Assembly (NCBI GenBank): GCA_964423425.1 | Contig: CAYRES010000005.1 | Location: 124,001 to 188,000 of the forward strand | Direction of reading: 5' to 3' | From: CAYRES01 sp964423425 | GTDB taxonomy: Bacteria; Actinomycetota; Thermoleophilia; RBG-16-64-13 | DNA: 64,000 nt | Shown: piece after piece, positions 7,688 to 16,044 of the stretch | How the letters are laid out: each line of letters starts with the position of its first letter | Position numbering within the stretch: position 1 is the first letter of the stretch | Program-made: the position numbers and the translations under genes | The notes under the pieces: model-generated | The model's database searches: none | What the model was told of the DNA's origin: nothing | What the model saw: the letters and a program-made list of their open reading frames with translations, nothing else

Positions 7688-9834
7688 CATGCACCCTTCA
7701 GCACCGCGTGCGCCGCCGCTCGAGGGGAGCACGCGCCACTACGGCCCGCTTCATCGCCATGGCCGCCTTCGCCATAGCCGCGGCCCTCCTCATCGCGACA
7801 CCCGCTGCGGCGCAGCCGACGGCCATGCCGCAGGCACTTGACTACCTCAGCGCCACACAGCGCGCGGACGGCGGATTCTCCGCCTCCTCCACGAGCGGAG
7901 ACGCGGCGCTTACACCTTGGGTCATCATGGCCATCTCCGCGAGCGGCCAGAACCCGGCTGACTGGACCATCGGGGACCAGGACCCGGTGGGGTTCCTGCG
8001 CGGCATGAACATCACCTCGGTCGCCCAGAGTGGGGCCGGCAGCGGAAACACCCCCGCCTTCTACGCCAAGCTCATCCTGGCCTTCAAGGCCGCCGGCCGA
8101 CCCGACCTTATCATCGCGGCCGGGCAGCCGGAGGTGGATCTGGTACAAGCACTGCTGCAATACCGGGTACCCGGCGAAGGCCACTTCTCTGCCTCCCAGG
8201 TCAACGCGGGTGTGGCCGACGTGAGCACCACCGCCTGGGCGATGCTCGCCCTGGCTGCGGCTGGGGGCAACCAGCACGCACTCACCGAAGCGGCGGAGTG
8301 GCTGCGCACCGTACAGGCTGACGACGGGGGCTTCCCCTTCCAGACCGGAGGGGTAAACGACGTCGACGACACCGCAGCCGTCATCCAGGCCTGGATGGGC
8401 GCCGGGATAGCGCGGGATGACCCCGCCGTCCAAGCGGCCCTCGAGTTCATCCTCAGCAACCAGAACGATGACGGTGGTTTCATGTCATTCGTGAACGACC
8501 CTCGTTCGACCGCCGAGTCGACCGCTTGGGCCATACAGGCCATACGGGCCGCCGGGCAGGATCCTGCTTCGTGGAAGAGCCCCTCGGGCATCTCACCCCT
8601 GGACTATCTCACCGGCCTGCAAACCCAGCGTGGCCTGTTCGAGCATCGGAAGGGGCAGATCGCCAATCCGCTCATGTCGACCACCCAAGCACTCATCGCC
8701 CTGGGCGGGCGGCAGTTCCCCTTCGACCTCACCGCTGCTGCAGCCAAGCCGGAGTACCCGCCCTCTTTCACCTCATTCTCTCCGGCGGATAACGCGACCG
8801 TGACGGCGGGCACCATCCAGGTGAAGTGTGAATTCGCCGACAACCCAGGCGGTACGGGCATTGACACCTCCGCCGTGCAGGTCTTGGTGAACGGGGAAGA
8901 CAAGACGCCGGCGGCCACCATCACCAACACCTCCCTCAGCCTCACACTCACTGCAGAGAGCGCCGGCTCGCACACCCTCACCTTCACCATCGCCGATCAC
9001 GCGGGCCACAGGGTCAGCAAGGAAGTGCGGCTAAACGTGACCGCCCCCACCACCACTTCAACCGCCTCCACCACGAGCACGACCGCCCCCACCACCACGA
9101 GCACCCGCCGGATAGCCTCGGGCACGGGTAGCGGCGGAGGCGGCGGGACGACCACAGGTACCACCCGCGCTTCCTTCCCGCGCACCACCACCGGCACCGC
9201 TTCGACTCGGACGCAGCCTCTGCAGTCTCCCTCGTACACAGGCGCAACGGGAGAAGCCACTCCGCCTTCTACCTTCCTCGGCGCCGGCAACCGCCAGCCC
9301 GCCACGCCCCCCGGTGTGTTGGACGCGGCGGACGGCACCGGCGGACCGTTCGAAGAAGACGATGGCGGCGGCCTCTTTCCGCTCGAAGGGGCAGCCGAGG
9401 CCGTGCAGATCACCGGACAGACCGTGGCCCTCGATGACACTGACACCGGCGGCGGCCGAGGTGCCGCAGGCCTGGTGGGTGGCGGAGTGCTCGCCCTCCT
9501 CCCCTTGGGTGTAGCCCTCTCCGTGCTCATGCACCGGCGCCAGACGGCGCTACTCGCCCAGTCCATTGAAGGCGGTCCCGTGACCATGGTCGAGAGCAAC
9601 GACTTGGAGCTGGTTGCCACGGGTAAGCTCGGCGTTGTAGCCGCCAAGGCCCGCGGTCTCCTCTCTTCCTCGGGTGCGCGGGCGATGGCTCTCAGCACTT
9701 CCGTCGCTCTCACAGCACAGAGATTCCTCTCTCGTTTCCCCTACCGTGGAGCTCAGCAAGAGCCACCTTTCTCGCCGGCGGCCGCGTATCGCCCGGCACC
9801 CTACCGCGACACCGAACGTCGTGAACACGAGTAG
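7684..9834 (+). CDS. Exported alpha/alpha-barrel (prenyltransferase/transcobalamin-like) protein with Thr-rich stalk and C-terminal membrane anchor
   Basis: A 716-residue protein. Signal peptide 1 to about 43. About 50-345 hold repeated helices with Q-x-x-D-G-G-F motifs (A-D-G-G-F, D-D-G-G-F, D-D-G-G-F-M), the pattern of the terpene-cyclase-like alpha6/alpha6 barrel that also forms the N-terminal half of intrinsic factor and transcobalamin. An Ig-like domain follows at about 358-452, then a Thr/Ser/Pro/Gly linker, one transmembrane helix at about 592-616 and a cytoplasmic tail of 100 residues. The start is the ATG at 7684 overlapping the S-component stop, behind GGTGGAGGAG. With the DUF4430 proteins it may form a split cobalamin-binding receptor; that assembly is inferred. 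Confidence 0.82.
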   Translation: MTCTLQHRVRRRSRGARATTARFIAMAAFAIAAALLIATPAAAQPTAMPQALDYLSATQRADGGFSASSTSGDAALTPWVIMAISASGQNPADWTIGDQDPVGFLRGMNITSVAQSGAGSGNTPAFYAKLILAFKAAGRPDLIIAAGQPEVDLVQALLQYRVPGEGHFSASQVNAGVADVSTTAWAMLALAAAGGNQHALTEAAEWLRTVQADDGGFPFQTGGVNDVDDTAAVIQAWMGAGIARDDPAVQAALEFILSNQNDDGGFMSFVNDPRSTAESTAWAIQAIRAAGQDPASWKSPSGISPLDYLTGLQTQRGLFEHRKGQIANPLMSTTQALIALGGRQFPFDLTAAAAKPEYPPSFTSFSPADNATVTAGTIQVKCEFADNPGGTGIDTSAVQVLVNGEDKTPAATITNTSLSLTLTAESAGSHTLTFTIADHAGHRVSKEVRLNVTAPTTTSTASTTSTTAPTTTSTRRIASGTGSGGGGGTTTGTTRASFPRTTTGTASTRTQPLQSPSYTGATGEATPPSTFLGAGNRQPATPPGVLDAADGTGGPFEEDDGGGLFPLEGAAEAVQITGQTVALDDTDTGGGRGAAGLVGGGVLALLPLGVALSVLMHRRQTALLAQSIEGGPVTMVESNDLELVATGKLGVVAAKARGLLSSSGARAMALSTSVALTAQRFLSRFPYRGAQQEPPFSPAAAYRPAPYRDTERREHE

Positions 9835-9849
9835 GCGGGGAGGCACCCT

Positions 9850-10569
9850 GTGTCGGGTCAGATAGAACAGGTCATCTACGATGCCTCCCGCATCCTCCTC
9901 TATCCGGTGCTGGTGGCCGCTATTGCCTGCCTGGTCTGGGTGCTCATCGAGATCGGTTGGATGCTCTACGAGCTCTATCTCAGGGTGAGATACCGCAGCC
10001 TTGAGAAGCTCGAGGCCCGCGCCCAGCGTGCGCGGGCCGCTTTTGCGGCCGGCCGTGCCACCGACGCATACCGCGAACTGGCGGCCAACCGCTACTCTAT
10101 GGTCGTCACTGGTTTTCTGTATGATCTGATCCGCAACTACCAGAGCGAACGCATACCCGAGAAGCCACTCAAGCTGTTGCAGGAGTATGAGTTCCACACC
10201 TTGAAACGGCTCGAGCGCACGCGGGTGTTGGTGCGGGTGGGCCCCATGCTGGGCCTCATGGGTACCCTCATCCCGCTCTCGCCCGCCCTCACCGCATTGG
10301 CCCAAGGTGATACACAGACACTGGCCGACAAACTCACCATCGCCTTCTCGGTCACTGTGCTGGGACTCCTCGTGGGAGGATTGGCCTACGTGGTGAGTTC
10401 GGTGAGAGACCGCATCTACAGGCAGGACATCTCCGACCTCGAATACCTGCTTGAATTGGTGGAGAAAGAGGTCGAGAGCGAGCGGCGACGCCCGCGCATC
10501 TCCTCACGGCAGCCATCCGAGCCTCAGCGTAGGATACGGGTCCGGGCGCGGGGAGAGGCCGTCCCATGA
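9850..10569 (+). CDS. MotA/TolQ/ExbB-family proton channel protein
   Basis: A 239-residue inner-membrane protein. A first helix near 17-40 is followed by a cytoplasmic region, then two hydrophobic segments near 125-145 and 160-185 with V-G-P-M-L-G-L-M-G-T-L-I-P-L, the ExbB/TolQ signature. The GTG start at 9850 is preceded by GGGGAGG. Family members conduct protons with an ExbD/TolR/MotB partner, here probably the DUF2149 protein that follows with an ATGA overlap. Its presence in a B12-uptake operon of an apparently single-membrane organism is odd, because ExbB normally energises outer-membrane transport. Confidence 0.87.
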   Translation: MSGQIEQVIYDASRILLYPVLVAAIACLVWVLIEIGWMLYELYLRVRYRSLEKLEARAQRARAAFAAGRATDAYRELAANRYSMVVTGFLYDLIRNYQSERIPEKPLKLLQEYEFHTLKRLERTRVLVRVGPMLGLMGTLIPLSPALTALAQGDTQTLADKLTIAFSVTVLGLLVGGLAYVVSSVRDRIYRQDISDLEYLLELVEKEVESERRRPRISSRQPSEPQRRIRVRARGEAVP

Positions 10570-11069
10570 GGCCCTCGGGTTATCGCTTCATGAGCCGCCG
10601 CCGCGTCGACAGAACGGACCGCAACGGCGACCCCTTGGACGGCGTGGTCAATCTCTTCGACGTCGCCATCGTCTTAGCGGTGGCTTTCCTGGTAGCCGCA
10701 CTCGCCGGTATCGGCCTCTCCGAGGTACTCTCCAACGAGAGCGTGACCCTCGTGAAGAACCCGGGCGCAGACAACATGGAGGTCATCATGAGAGACGGTG
10801 ACACCATCACCAAGATGGAACTGTCGGGCAGCCGGGAGATCTCGGGCATGGGTTCCCTCATAGGGCGGTTCTACCGCTTGGAGGACGGCACCACCGTCTA
10901 CGTACCTGTCGCCGACGAGTCTGTTCGCACCGACCCCAGCGCTCCCTCCGGATCCCAAGTACGCACACCACCTACCACCACTCAGGTCACACCGCCTGCG
11001 GAACAACAAACCACGCCCACGCAGCGGACCGCGCCCACCCGCCTGGCTCCGCCCACCACCGCGCCTTAG
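10566..11069 (+). CDS. DUF2149 protein, probable ExbD/TolR-like partner of the preceding channel
   Basis: A 167-residue protein. The N-terminal D-P-L-D-G-V-V-N-L-F-D-V-A motif followed by one hydrophobic helix (about 30-52) is the hallmark of DUF2149. The rest, about 55-125, is external and ends in a Pro/Thr-rich tail. The single Asp just before and in the helix is reminiscent of the proton-carrying Asp of ExbD. The ATG overlaps the upstream stop. I recall DUF2149 genes accompanying MotA/ExbB-type genes in methanogens; this is memory, not a search. It is the last gene of the operon. Confidence 0.8.
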   Translation: MRPSGYRFMSRRRVDRTDRNGDPLDGVVNLFDVAIVLAVAFLVAALAGIGLSEVLSNESVTLVKNPGADNMEVIMRDGDTITKMELSGSREISGMGSLIGRFYRLEDGTTVYVPVADESVRTDPSAPSGSQVRTPPTTTQVTPPAEQQTTPTQRTAPTRLAPPTTAP

Positions 11070-11172
11070 GGGCCGACCCACCCGTTCTCTCTGCCCGGTC
11101 CCACCTTGTCACCACGACAGCCTCCTTCGCGTGTGGCCGCGGATGCGACCTTCTGGTATCGTTCATTGCACT

Positions 11173-12276
11173 ATGCGTTACCGGAACATCTTCCGTTTCG
11201 TCATCATGGTTTTCGTGGCCGGCAGCCTCGCCGGCCTCGTCGGCGGCCTCCTCTTCGGGGGCAGGGGCACCGCCACCGCCGTCACCAAGACGACCACGCC
11301 CTCCGCTCAAGAAAGTGCTTCCTCGGGTAGGAACGTGCTGGGCATCGGTGGCTCGAAGGTCGGCCCGGTCACTCCCGAGACAGCCAGGGCCATCGGCGCC
11401 AATGAGCTCGGCCAGATCATGGTGCTCGAGTACCACCTCATCGATCCCACCCGTGAGTCCGAATGGGCCGTCACTCCAGAGAAGTTCCGCAACGACATCG
11501 CCCTACTCAAGCAGGAAGGCTACTGGCCCATCAACATACGCGATCTTGTCACCGGCACCATCGACGTCCCCGCCGGCAAGAGCCCGGTCGCCATCACCTT
11601 CGACGATTCGAGCCCCGGTCAGTATCGCATCATGGAAGACGGCAGCCTTGATCCGGACTGCGCCGTCGCCATCATGCAGAGTGCGGTCGACGAAGGCGGG
11701 TGGGCTTCCCGGGCCAGCTTCTTCGTGCTGCTCGATGTCAACCCGCCCGACAACATCCTGTTCGGCCAACCGGAGTACCGCCAAGAGAAGCTGCAGCAAC
11801 TTGTGAAGTGGGGCTACGAGGTGGGCAGCCACACGGTAAGCCACTTGAACCTCAAGAAGGCCTCCACCCAGGAGGCGGTGAAACAGCTCGCCGGGTCTGC
11901 CAATACCATCGAGGAGCTGGTGGGCGGCGGCTACAAGGTCGAATCCCTGTGCATACCTTTCGGCGAGTACCCGCAGGACGGCGCAATACTGAAGTCCGGG
12001 GAATGGGAGGGCAAGACCTACCACTACAAGTCGGCGCTCGAAGTGACGGGCGGGCCTTCGCCCTCTCCCTTCTCCGCCAAGTTCCGCCCTTACCACATCC
12101 CCCGCATCATCGTCACGGGCAACGCCCTCGAGAACGCCATCAAGAAGTTCAAGGACAATCCGGAGCTCAAGTTCGTCTCCGACGGCGATCCTGCGGTCAT
12201 CAGCCATCCGAGCGATATCGCCGAAGGCTTGGGGCCCCTCATCGAGAGCCCCGGACGTCCCGTCGTCACGTACTGA
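11173..12276 (+). CDS. Polysaccharide deacetylase (NodB-domain), membrane-anchored or secreted
   Basis: A 367-residue carbohydrate esterase of family-4 type. An N-terminal hydrophobic segment (about 7-30) acts as signal or anchor. The NodB motifs are visible: A-I-T-F-D-D-S (metal and catalytic Asp) and G-S-H-T-V-S-H (two metal-binding His). It probably deacetylates peptidoglycan or another surface glycan. The ATG at 11173 has no clear Shine-Dalgarno; a TATCGT element at 11157-11162 would put the transcript start only a few bases before it, so the mRNA may be nearly leaderless. No operon partner is evident. Confidence 0.87.
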   Translation: MRYRNIFRFVIMVFVAGSLAGLVGGLLFGGRGTATAVTKTTTPSAQESASSGRNVLGIGGSKVGPVTPETARAIGANELGQIMVLEYHLIDPTRESEWAVTPEKFRNDIALLKQEGYWPINIRDLVTGTIDVPAGKSPVAITFDDSSPGQYRIMEDGSLDPDCAVAIMQSAVDEGGWASRASFFVLLDVNPPDNILFGQPEYRQEKLQQLVKWGYEVGSHTVSHLNLKKASTQEAVKQLAGSANTIEELVGGGYKVESLCIPFGEYPQDGAILKSGEWEGKTYHYKSALEVTGGPSPSPFSAKFRPYHIPRIIVTGNALENAIKKFKDNPELKFVSDGDPAVISHPSDIAEGLGPLIESPGRPVVTY

Positions 12277-12687
12277 GTACGCCCCAGGCGGCGCCGGCGT
12301 GCCAACTGTGCCGCCGGTGTGCCCCGTGTGCTGCCGTCGAGCGCCGTTGACCTACGCTCTTTGGCTCGCACCGGCCCCACCGCCGCCCAGACCCTTGTGG
12401 CCGCTTCATGGAGAGACGGGGCTGTGGCGCTCGCATGTGCCGCACCTACGGCAACGCTCGGGCAACACAAGGGACCGCTACGAGAGCAGTCGACCACGAG
12501 GGATGGCGGTGTTCTCGAAGTTGCGCTCGGAGAGGTGTTTGCCGGGGCGCCGGCATTCTCCCCCGCGGGTGCTACGCCCGACACCTCGAACGCTGTGCGC
12601 GCGGTGCCCGTGGGTCTGTCGAGCGCCGCCACACGCAGGAAGGCGCGCCGGCGCAGACGCCGCGAGGGGCGCTGCCCGGGATCACGG
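12277..12687. other. Intergenic stretch without a recognised gene
   Basis: About 410 bases between the convergent deacetylase and LiaF-like genes. A plus-strand open frame crosses it (see rejected items) but has no RBS and continues antisense through the next gene. No RNA gene, repeat or T-tract terminator was recognised. Confidence 0.4.
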
Positions 12688-13356
12688 CTACTGGATGACC
12701 TCGACCTCTCCAAAGACCGCTGCCCCCTCCATGCGCAGCTCCGGGCCCGTTCCCCTGGCGTTGGCCGCTCCGGGCTTCAGCTCGTAGCTTCCCAACACAG
12801 GCGTGCCCTTCAAGGTCACCGTGCAGCTGGCGGGAGCATACACCCGCATTGAGCCGAAGACGGCCACCACCCCGACAGACGCGCCTTCGGCAGGAATGAC
12901 GGCGTGGGTGAGGTCGACGACACCGCTGCCGAAGACCGCAGTGGCCTTGCCCCGCCGGAGCGTGGAGACGAAGCGCTCGTGCATCTCGGAGAAGGCCACC
13001 GTGCGTTCGAAATCGAGGGCTCTCGAGGCGGAGGCAGCCTGAGGGGCGGAAGTGTCAGCCCCCGGGCCCGCAGCCTGTGCCCCGGCGGTTCCGGCCGGCT
13101 GGGCTCCCGGCGCCGGCTCAGTCGAAGGCGCGGCCTCAGCCGCCGCCCCCTGATCGGGACCCTGCACGGGGGCCTCTTCCTGACCGCCCTCCGCCGAGTA
13201 CCCGAAACGCCCCCTCGTGATGACCAGCCACAAGCCGAAGAGGATGAGCAAGAGGGGCCACCAACTGCCGAAGCTGATGCCCGTGAACCGGTCGAGAAGG
13301 AGCAGCACCCCGAGCACTATCAAAGCCACACCGAAGAACACCTGCGAAGGTTTCAC
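12688..13356 (-). CDS. LiaF-like membrane protein (cell-envelope stress type)
   Basis: A 222-residue protein. Two close hydrophobic segments in the first 50 residues, with G-L-W-L-V-I after the second, match the DUF5668/LiaI-LiaF N-terminal region. A linker rich in Ala, Pro and Gly (about 60-115) leads to a C-terminal beta-rich domain with A-V-F-G-S-G repeats, as in LiaF/VraT-like proteins. The start is a GTG at 13356 behind GGGGAGGG; an upstream ATG would add 25 residues without an RBS. Homologues sense or moderate cell-envelope stress signalling, but no two-component genes adjoin here. Confidence 0.75.
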   Translation of the reverse strand: MKPSQVFFGVALIVLGVLLLLDRFTGISFGSWWPLLLILFGLWLVITRGRFGYSAEGGQEEAPVQGPDQGAAAEAAPSTEPAPGAQPAGTAGAQAAGPGADTSAPQAASASRALDFERTVAFSEMHERFVSTLRRGKATAVFGSGVVDLTHAVIPAEGASVGVVAVFGSMRVYAPASCTVTLKGTPVLGSYELKPGAANARGTGPELRMEGAAVFGEVEVIQ

Positions 13357-13653
13357 CTGAAAGCCCTCCCCTCGACCCCGGCCCACACGAAAGACAAGCA
13401 CTCCGGCCGGCTTCTGGACAACCCTTTGCATGCACAGTATAGTGACTGCCGCTCCCAGAAGACACCCGCCTTCACCGGCCGCGCCTGCCCGACGGCCGCC
13501 CCAGCTGGTCTCGATCCGGCGCGCACGGGAGCCGCGATGCCACTGCTCGAAGGAGGTGCTGCTTGACAGTGCTGTCCTGATCGTCTGCCCGGGTTCCCGA
13601 ACCCCGGCGCCGCCTCACGCTACCCAGCAGTCCACCTAGGAGGGACAACACGC

Positions 13654-14253
13654 ATGTCCGAGTCTTTGGCCAACAACGCCGTCACCATCAAGGACACCAC
13701 CGCCAACCCCGCACCTCTCGGCTTGATGGGGTTCGGCATGACCACCGTGCTGCTGAACATCCATAATGCAGGCTTCTTCGATTTGGGCCCGATGGTGCTG
13801 GCAATGGGCATCTTCTACGGCGGCATCGCCCAGGTGATCGCCGGCATCATGGAATGGAAGAAGAACAACACCTTTGGAACCACAGCCTTCACGTCGTATG
13901 GGCTGTTCTGGCTCACCCTCGTGGGCCTCTTGCTCATGGGCGAGTGGGGCTGGGCCGATAAAGACCCCGCCGCCTACTTGGGTTGGTATCTCTTCTTCTG
14001 GGGCATCTTCACCGGCGTGCTCTTCATCGGTACCCTCCGCCTCAACCGCGCTCTTCAGGTCGTCTTCTTCACGTTGACCATCCTCTTCCTCCTCCTGGCC
14101 ATCCGGGATTGGACGGGAAGCGAAGTCGTGGGAACGATCGCGGGTTGGGAAGGCATCGTGTGCGGGCTCTCTGCCATCTACGCCGGCCTCGCACAGGTCT
14201 TGAATGAAGTGTACGGCCGTGTGGTATGGCCGTTGGGGCCCGTGAGCAAGTAA
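13654..14253 (+). CDS. satP: GPR1/FUN34/YaaH-family acetate (succinate) uptake transporter
   Basis: A 199-residue protein with six hydrophobic segments, the expected architecture. The family signature N-P-A-P-L-G-L lies at about 19-25 just before the first helix. A strong RBS (TAGGAGGGAC) precedes the ATG. Members such as E. coli SatP move acetate and succinate with protons. It ends head-on with the OFA-type transporter gene at 14386, so two small-carboxylate transporters are neighbours. Confidence 0.92.
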   Translation: MSESLANNAVTIKDTTANPAPLGLMGFGMTTVLLNIHNAGFFDLGPMVLAMGIFYGGIAQVIAGIMEWKKNNTFGTTAFTSYGLFWLTLVGLLLMGEWGWADKDPAAYLGWYLFFWGIFTGVLFIGTLRLNRALQVVFFTLTILFLLLAIRDWTGSEVVGTIAGWEGIVCGLSAIYAGLAQVLNEVYGRVVWPLGPVSK

Positions 14254-14280
14254 CACGGTTCGTCTTCAGTGCCTCGAAAT

Positions 14281-14314
14281 GCAGCGCCCGGGGGTGCACA
14301 CCCCCGGGCGCTGC
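14281..14314 (+). terminator. Perfect 16-bp hairpin after satP
   Basis: GCAGCGCCCGGGGGTG (14281-14296) is the exact reverse complement of 14299-14314, separated by CA. No T tract follows, which is common for high-GC intrinsic terminators. It lies 28 bases past the satP stop. Confidence 0.7.
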
Positions 14315-14335
14315 GACGTTCAGGTCCCGATCTTC

Positions 14336-14371
14336 GCCGGCATCTGCCGAGCCCCCTCGGCAGATGCCGGC
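14336..14371 (-). terminator. Perfect 16-bp hairpin after the OFA transporter gene
   Basis: GCCGGCATCTGCCGAG (14336-14351) pairs exactly with 14356-14371 across a CCCC loop. It lies just past the minus-strand stop at 14386 and, with the hairpin at 14281-14314, should stop transcription from both sides. Confidence 0.7.
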
Positions 14372-14385
14372 GATCACACCTACAC

Positions 14386-15648
14386 CTATGCTTCTTCGGG
14401 CTCAGCAACCGCCTTGACCGGCAGGACACGAGCAGACGGCGCCTTCACCGTGAGTGCGAGGAGGATGCTCACCACTGCCAACCCGGCGAAGATGTACATG
14501 GCAACCGAATAGTTGCCGGTGCTCTCCCGGAGGGCCCCCATCAAGAAAGGTGCAGCCACCCCGGAGGTACCGTAGGCGAGGAACAAGAAACCGTAGTTGG
14601 CGCCCAGGTTCTTCGTGCCGAAGAAGTCGGCCGAGATGGTGGGCATGACGGCAAGGTACCCGCCGAAGCAGAAGCCCACCAGGCACATACCGACCAGCCA
14701 AAGGATGAAGCCCGAGGCGAAGGGAAGCACGGCCAGGAAGGCGATGATCATACCCACGAACATGAGCATGATCGTGCGCATGCGCCCGAGGCGATCCGAC
14801 AGCGCACCCCAAGCCAGGCGGCCGAGCCCGTTGAACAGGGCCATGATGCCCAACCCGCTCGCCGCAACCGAGACCTCGAGGCCGGCCAAGTCCTGGCCGA
14901 TGGGCACCGCTTGACCGATGACGGCCAGCCCTGCCCCGGCGCCGAAGAAGTAGATAATCCACAGGGTCCAGAACTGACGGGTACGGAACATCTCACCGGT
15001 CGTGTAGTCGACCTGGGCAGAGCCCGCATCCGTCACCGGGGGAGTCCAGCCCACCGGGCAGTAGCCTTCCGGCGGAACCCTGAAGACCAGCGCCGCACCG
15101 CCGACGAGCACAAGGAAAGCACCGGCCAGAATGTACAGGGTGCCCGAGACCCCGACGGCCGTGATCAACGCGTTGATGACCGGGGCGAACACGAGCGTGC
15201 CGGCTCCGAATCCGAAGACGGCGATGCCGGTGATGGCGCCCCGTTTGTCAGGAAACCACTTCACGCAGGTAGCGATCGGGGTCACGTAGGCGAAACCGAC
15301 ACCGAGGCCCGCGACAACCCCATAGGTGATCACCATGACCACCGGACTGCCGGGACCAAAAGCACCTGACAGGGCAGCCCCGAGCGCAAGCAGGAACGCT
15401 CCGACGAGGGCCACCTTGCGGGGACCGACTCTGTCCTGCCAACGCCCGGCCACGATGGTGCCGATGGCGAAGAACAGAATCGAGAACATGTAGGGATAAC
15501 CGGCCGCCTGAATGGTCCAGGCATCCGGATCGATGTCCATCAGAGCCGGCCTGAAGACCGACCAGGCGTACAGCACACCCAGGCACATCTGCATCACGAC
15601 GGCCGCGACCACCATGATCCACCGATTGACCAGTTTCTCTCCGCTCAA
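14386..15648 (-). CDS. OFA-family MFS transporter (oxalate/formate antiporter-like)
   Basis: A 420-residue protein with twelve hydrophobic segments. The N terminus N-R-W-I-M-V-V followed by a V-L-Y-A-W-S-V-F helix is characteristic of the OFA subfamily, and the MFS loop motif D-R-V-G-P-R-K is present after helix 2. Members exchange oxalate/formate or carry other monocarboxylates. It starts with TTG at 15648 behind GGAGGGAG seven bases away. A promoter is predicted at 15710-15737. The substrate is not decided by sequence, but the neighbouring acetate transporter favours a small carboxylate. Confidence 0.88.
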   Translation of the reverse strand: MSGEKLVNRWIMVVAAVVMQMCLGVLYAWSVFRPALMDIDPDAWTIQAAGYPYMFSILFFAIGTIVAGRWQDRVGPRKVALVGAFLLALGAALSGAFGPGSPVVMVITYGVVAGLGVGFAYVTPIATCVKWFPDKRGAITGIAVFGFGAGTLVFAPVINALITAVGVSGTLYILAGAFLVLVGGAALVFRVPPEGYCPVGWTPPVTDAGSAQVDYTTGEMFRTRQFWTLWIIYFFGAGAGLAVIGQAVPIGQDLAGLEVSVAASGLGIMALFNGLGRLAWGALSDRLGRMRTIMLMFVGMIIAFLAVLPFASGFILWLVGMCLVGFCFGGYLAVMPTISADFFGTKNLGANYGFLFLAYGTSGVAAPFLMGALRESTGNYSVAMYIFAGLAVVSILLALTVKAPSARVLPVKAVAEPEEA

Positions 15649-15709
15649 TGTGCGTCTCCCTCCTCAATACGAAGATGATGGGGGTTTCTTCCGGGACAGC
15701 GCGCTCAGA

Positions 15710-15737
15710 ATAATAGTGCGGAAGGTTATCATATCAA
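15710..15737 (-). promoter_or_regulatory. Sigma-70-type promoter of the OFA transporter gene
   Basis: On the minus strand TTGATA (15737-15732) and TATTAT (15715-15710) are separated by 16 bases in an AT-rich island of an otherwise GC-rich stretch. Transcription would begin near 15703, giving a leader of about 55 bases with a good RBS. Confidence 0.55.
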
Positions 15738-16044
15738 CCACCACCACGATACCGTCGCGGGAAACGGAAAGCACGCACCCCCCAGCCCCTGAGCTCCTCA
15801 CACCACAGCCGCGCGTGGTACTCTACCCAAGGACGTGTTGCCTGGTGGCGCACTGCATACGGCCTTGGCGCCTCACACGCCGCCGAGGGCAGCCGGTCCT
15901 GTGGCGAGGCTCACCTCCCCCTCTCGTGCCGTCCGGCGCTCCCCGCACTCTGGAGCGGGTGAGGCTGGGAGTGGGTGGAACCACTGCCGAGCGGGTGAGG
16001 GAAGCTGCGCTTCGGTCCCGTGTTCAAGAGAGGCTCGGTTTGCT
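15738..16044. other. Divergent intergenic region ahead of the activase genes
   Basis: About 300 bases upstream of the activase gene at 16045. Apart from the RBS-like GAGAGG near 16028, no promoter consensus, riboswitch motif or repeat could be recognised. The open frame extending upstream from 16045 to 15835 lacks an RBS and is not taken as coding. Confidence 0.4.

Noticed and set aside
12319..12852. Plus-strand open frame of 177 codons across the gap between the deacetylase and LiaF-like genes
   Set aside because: No RBS, Arg-rich low-quality translation, and its last 165 bases are antisense to a well-supported gene. A shorter real gene here cannot be fully excluded.
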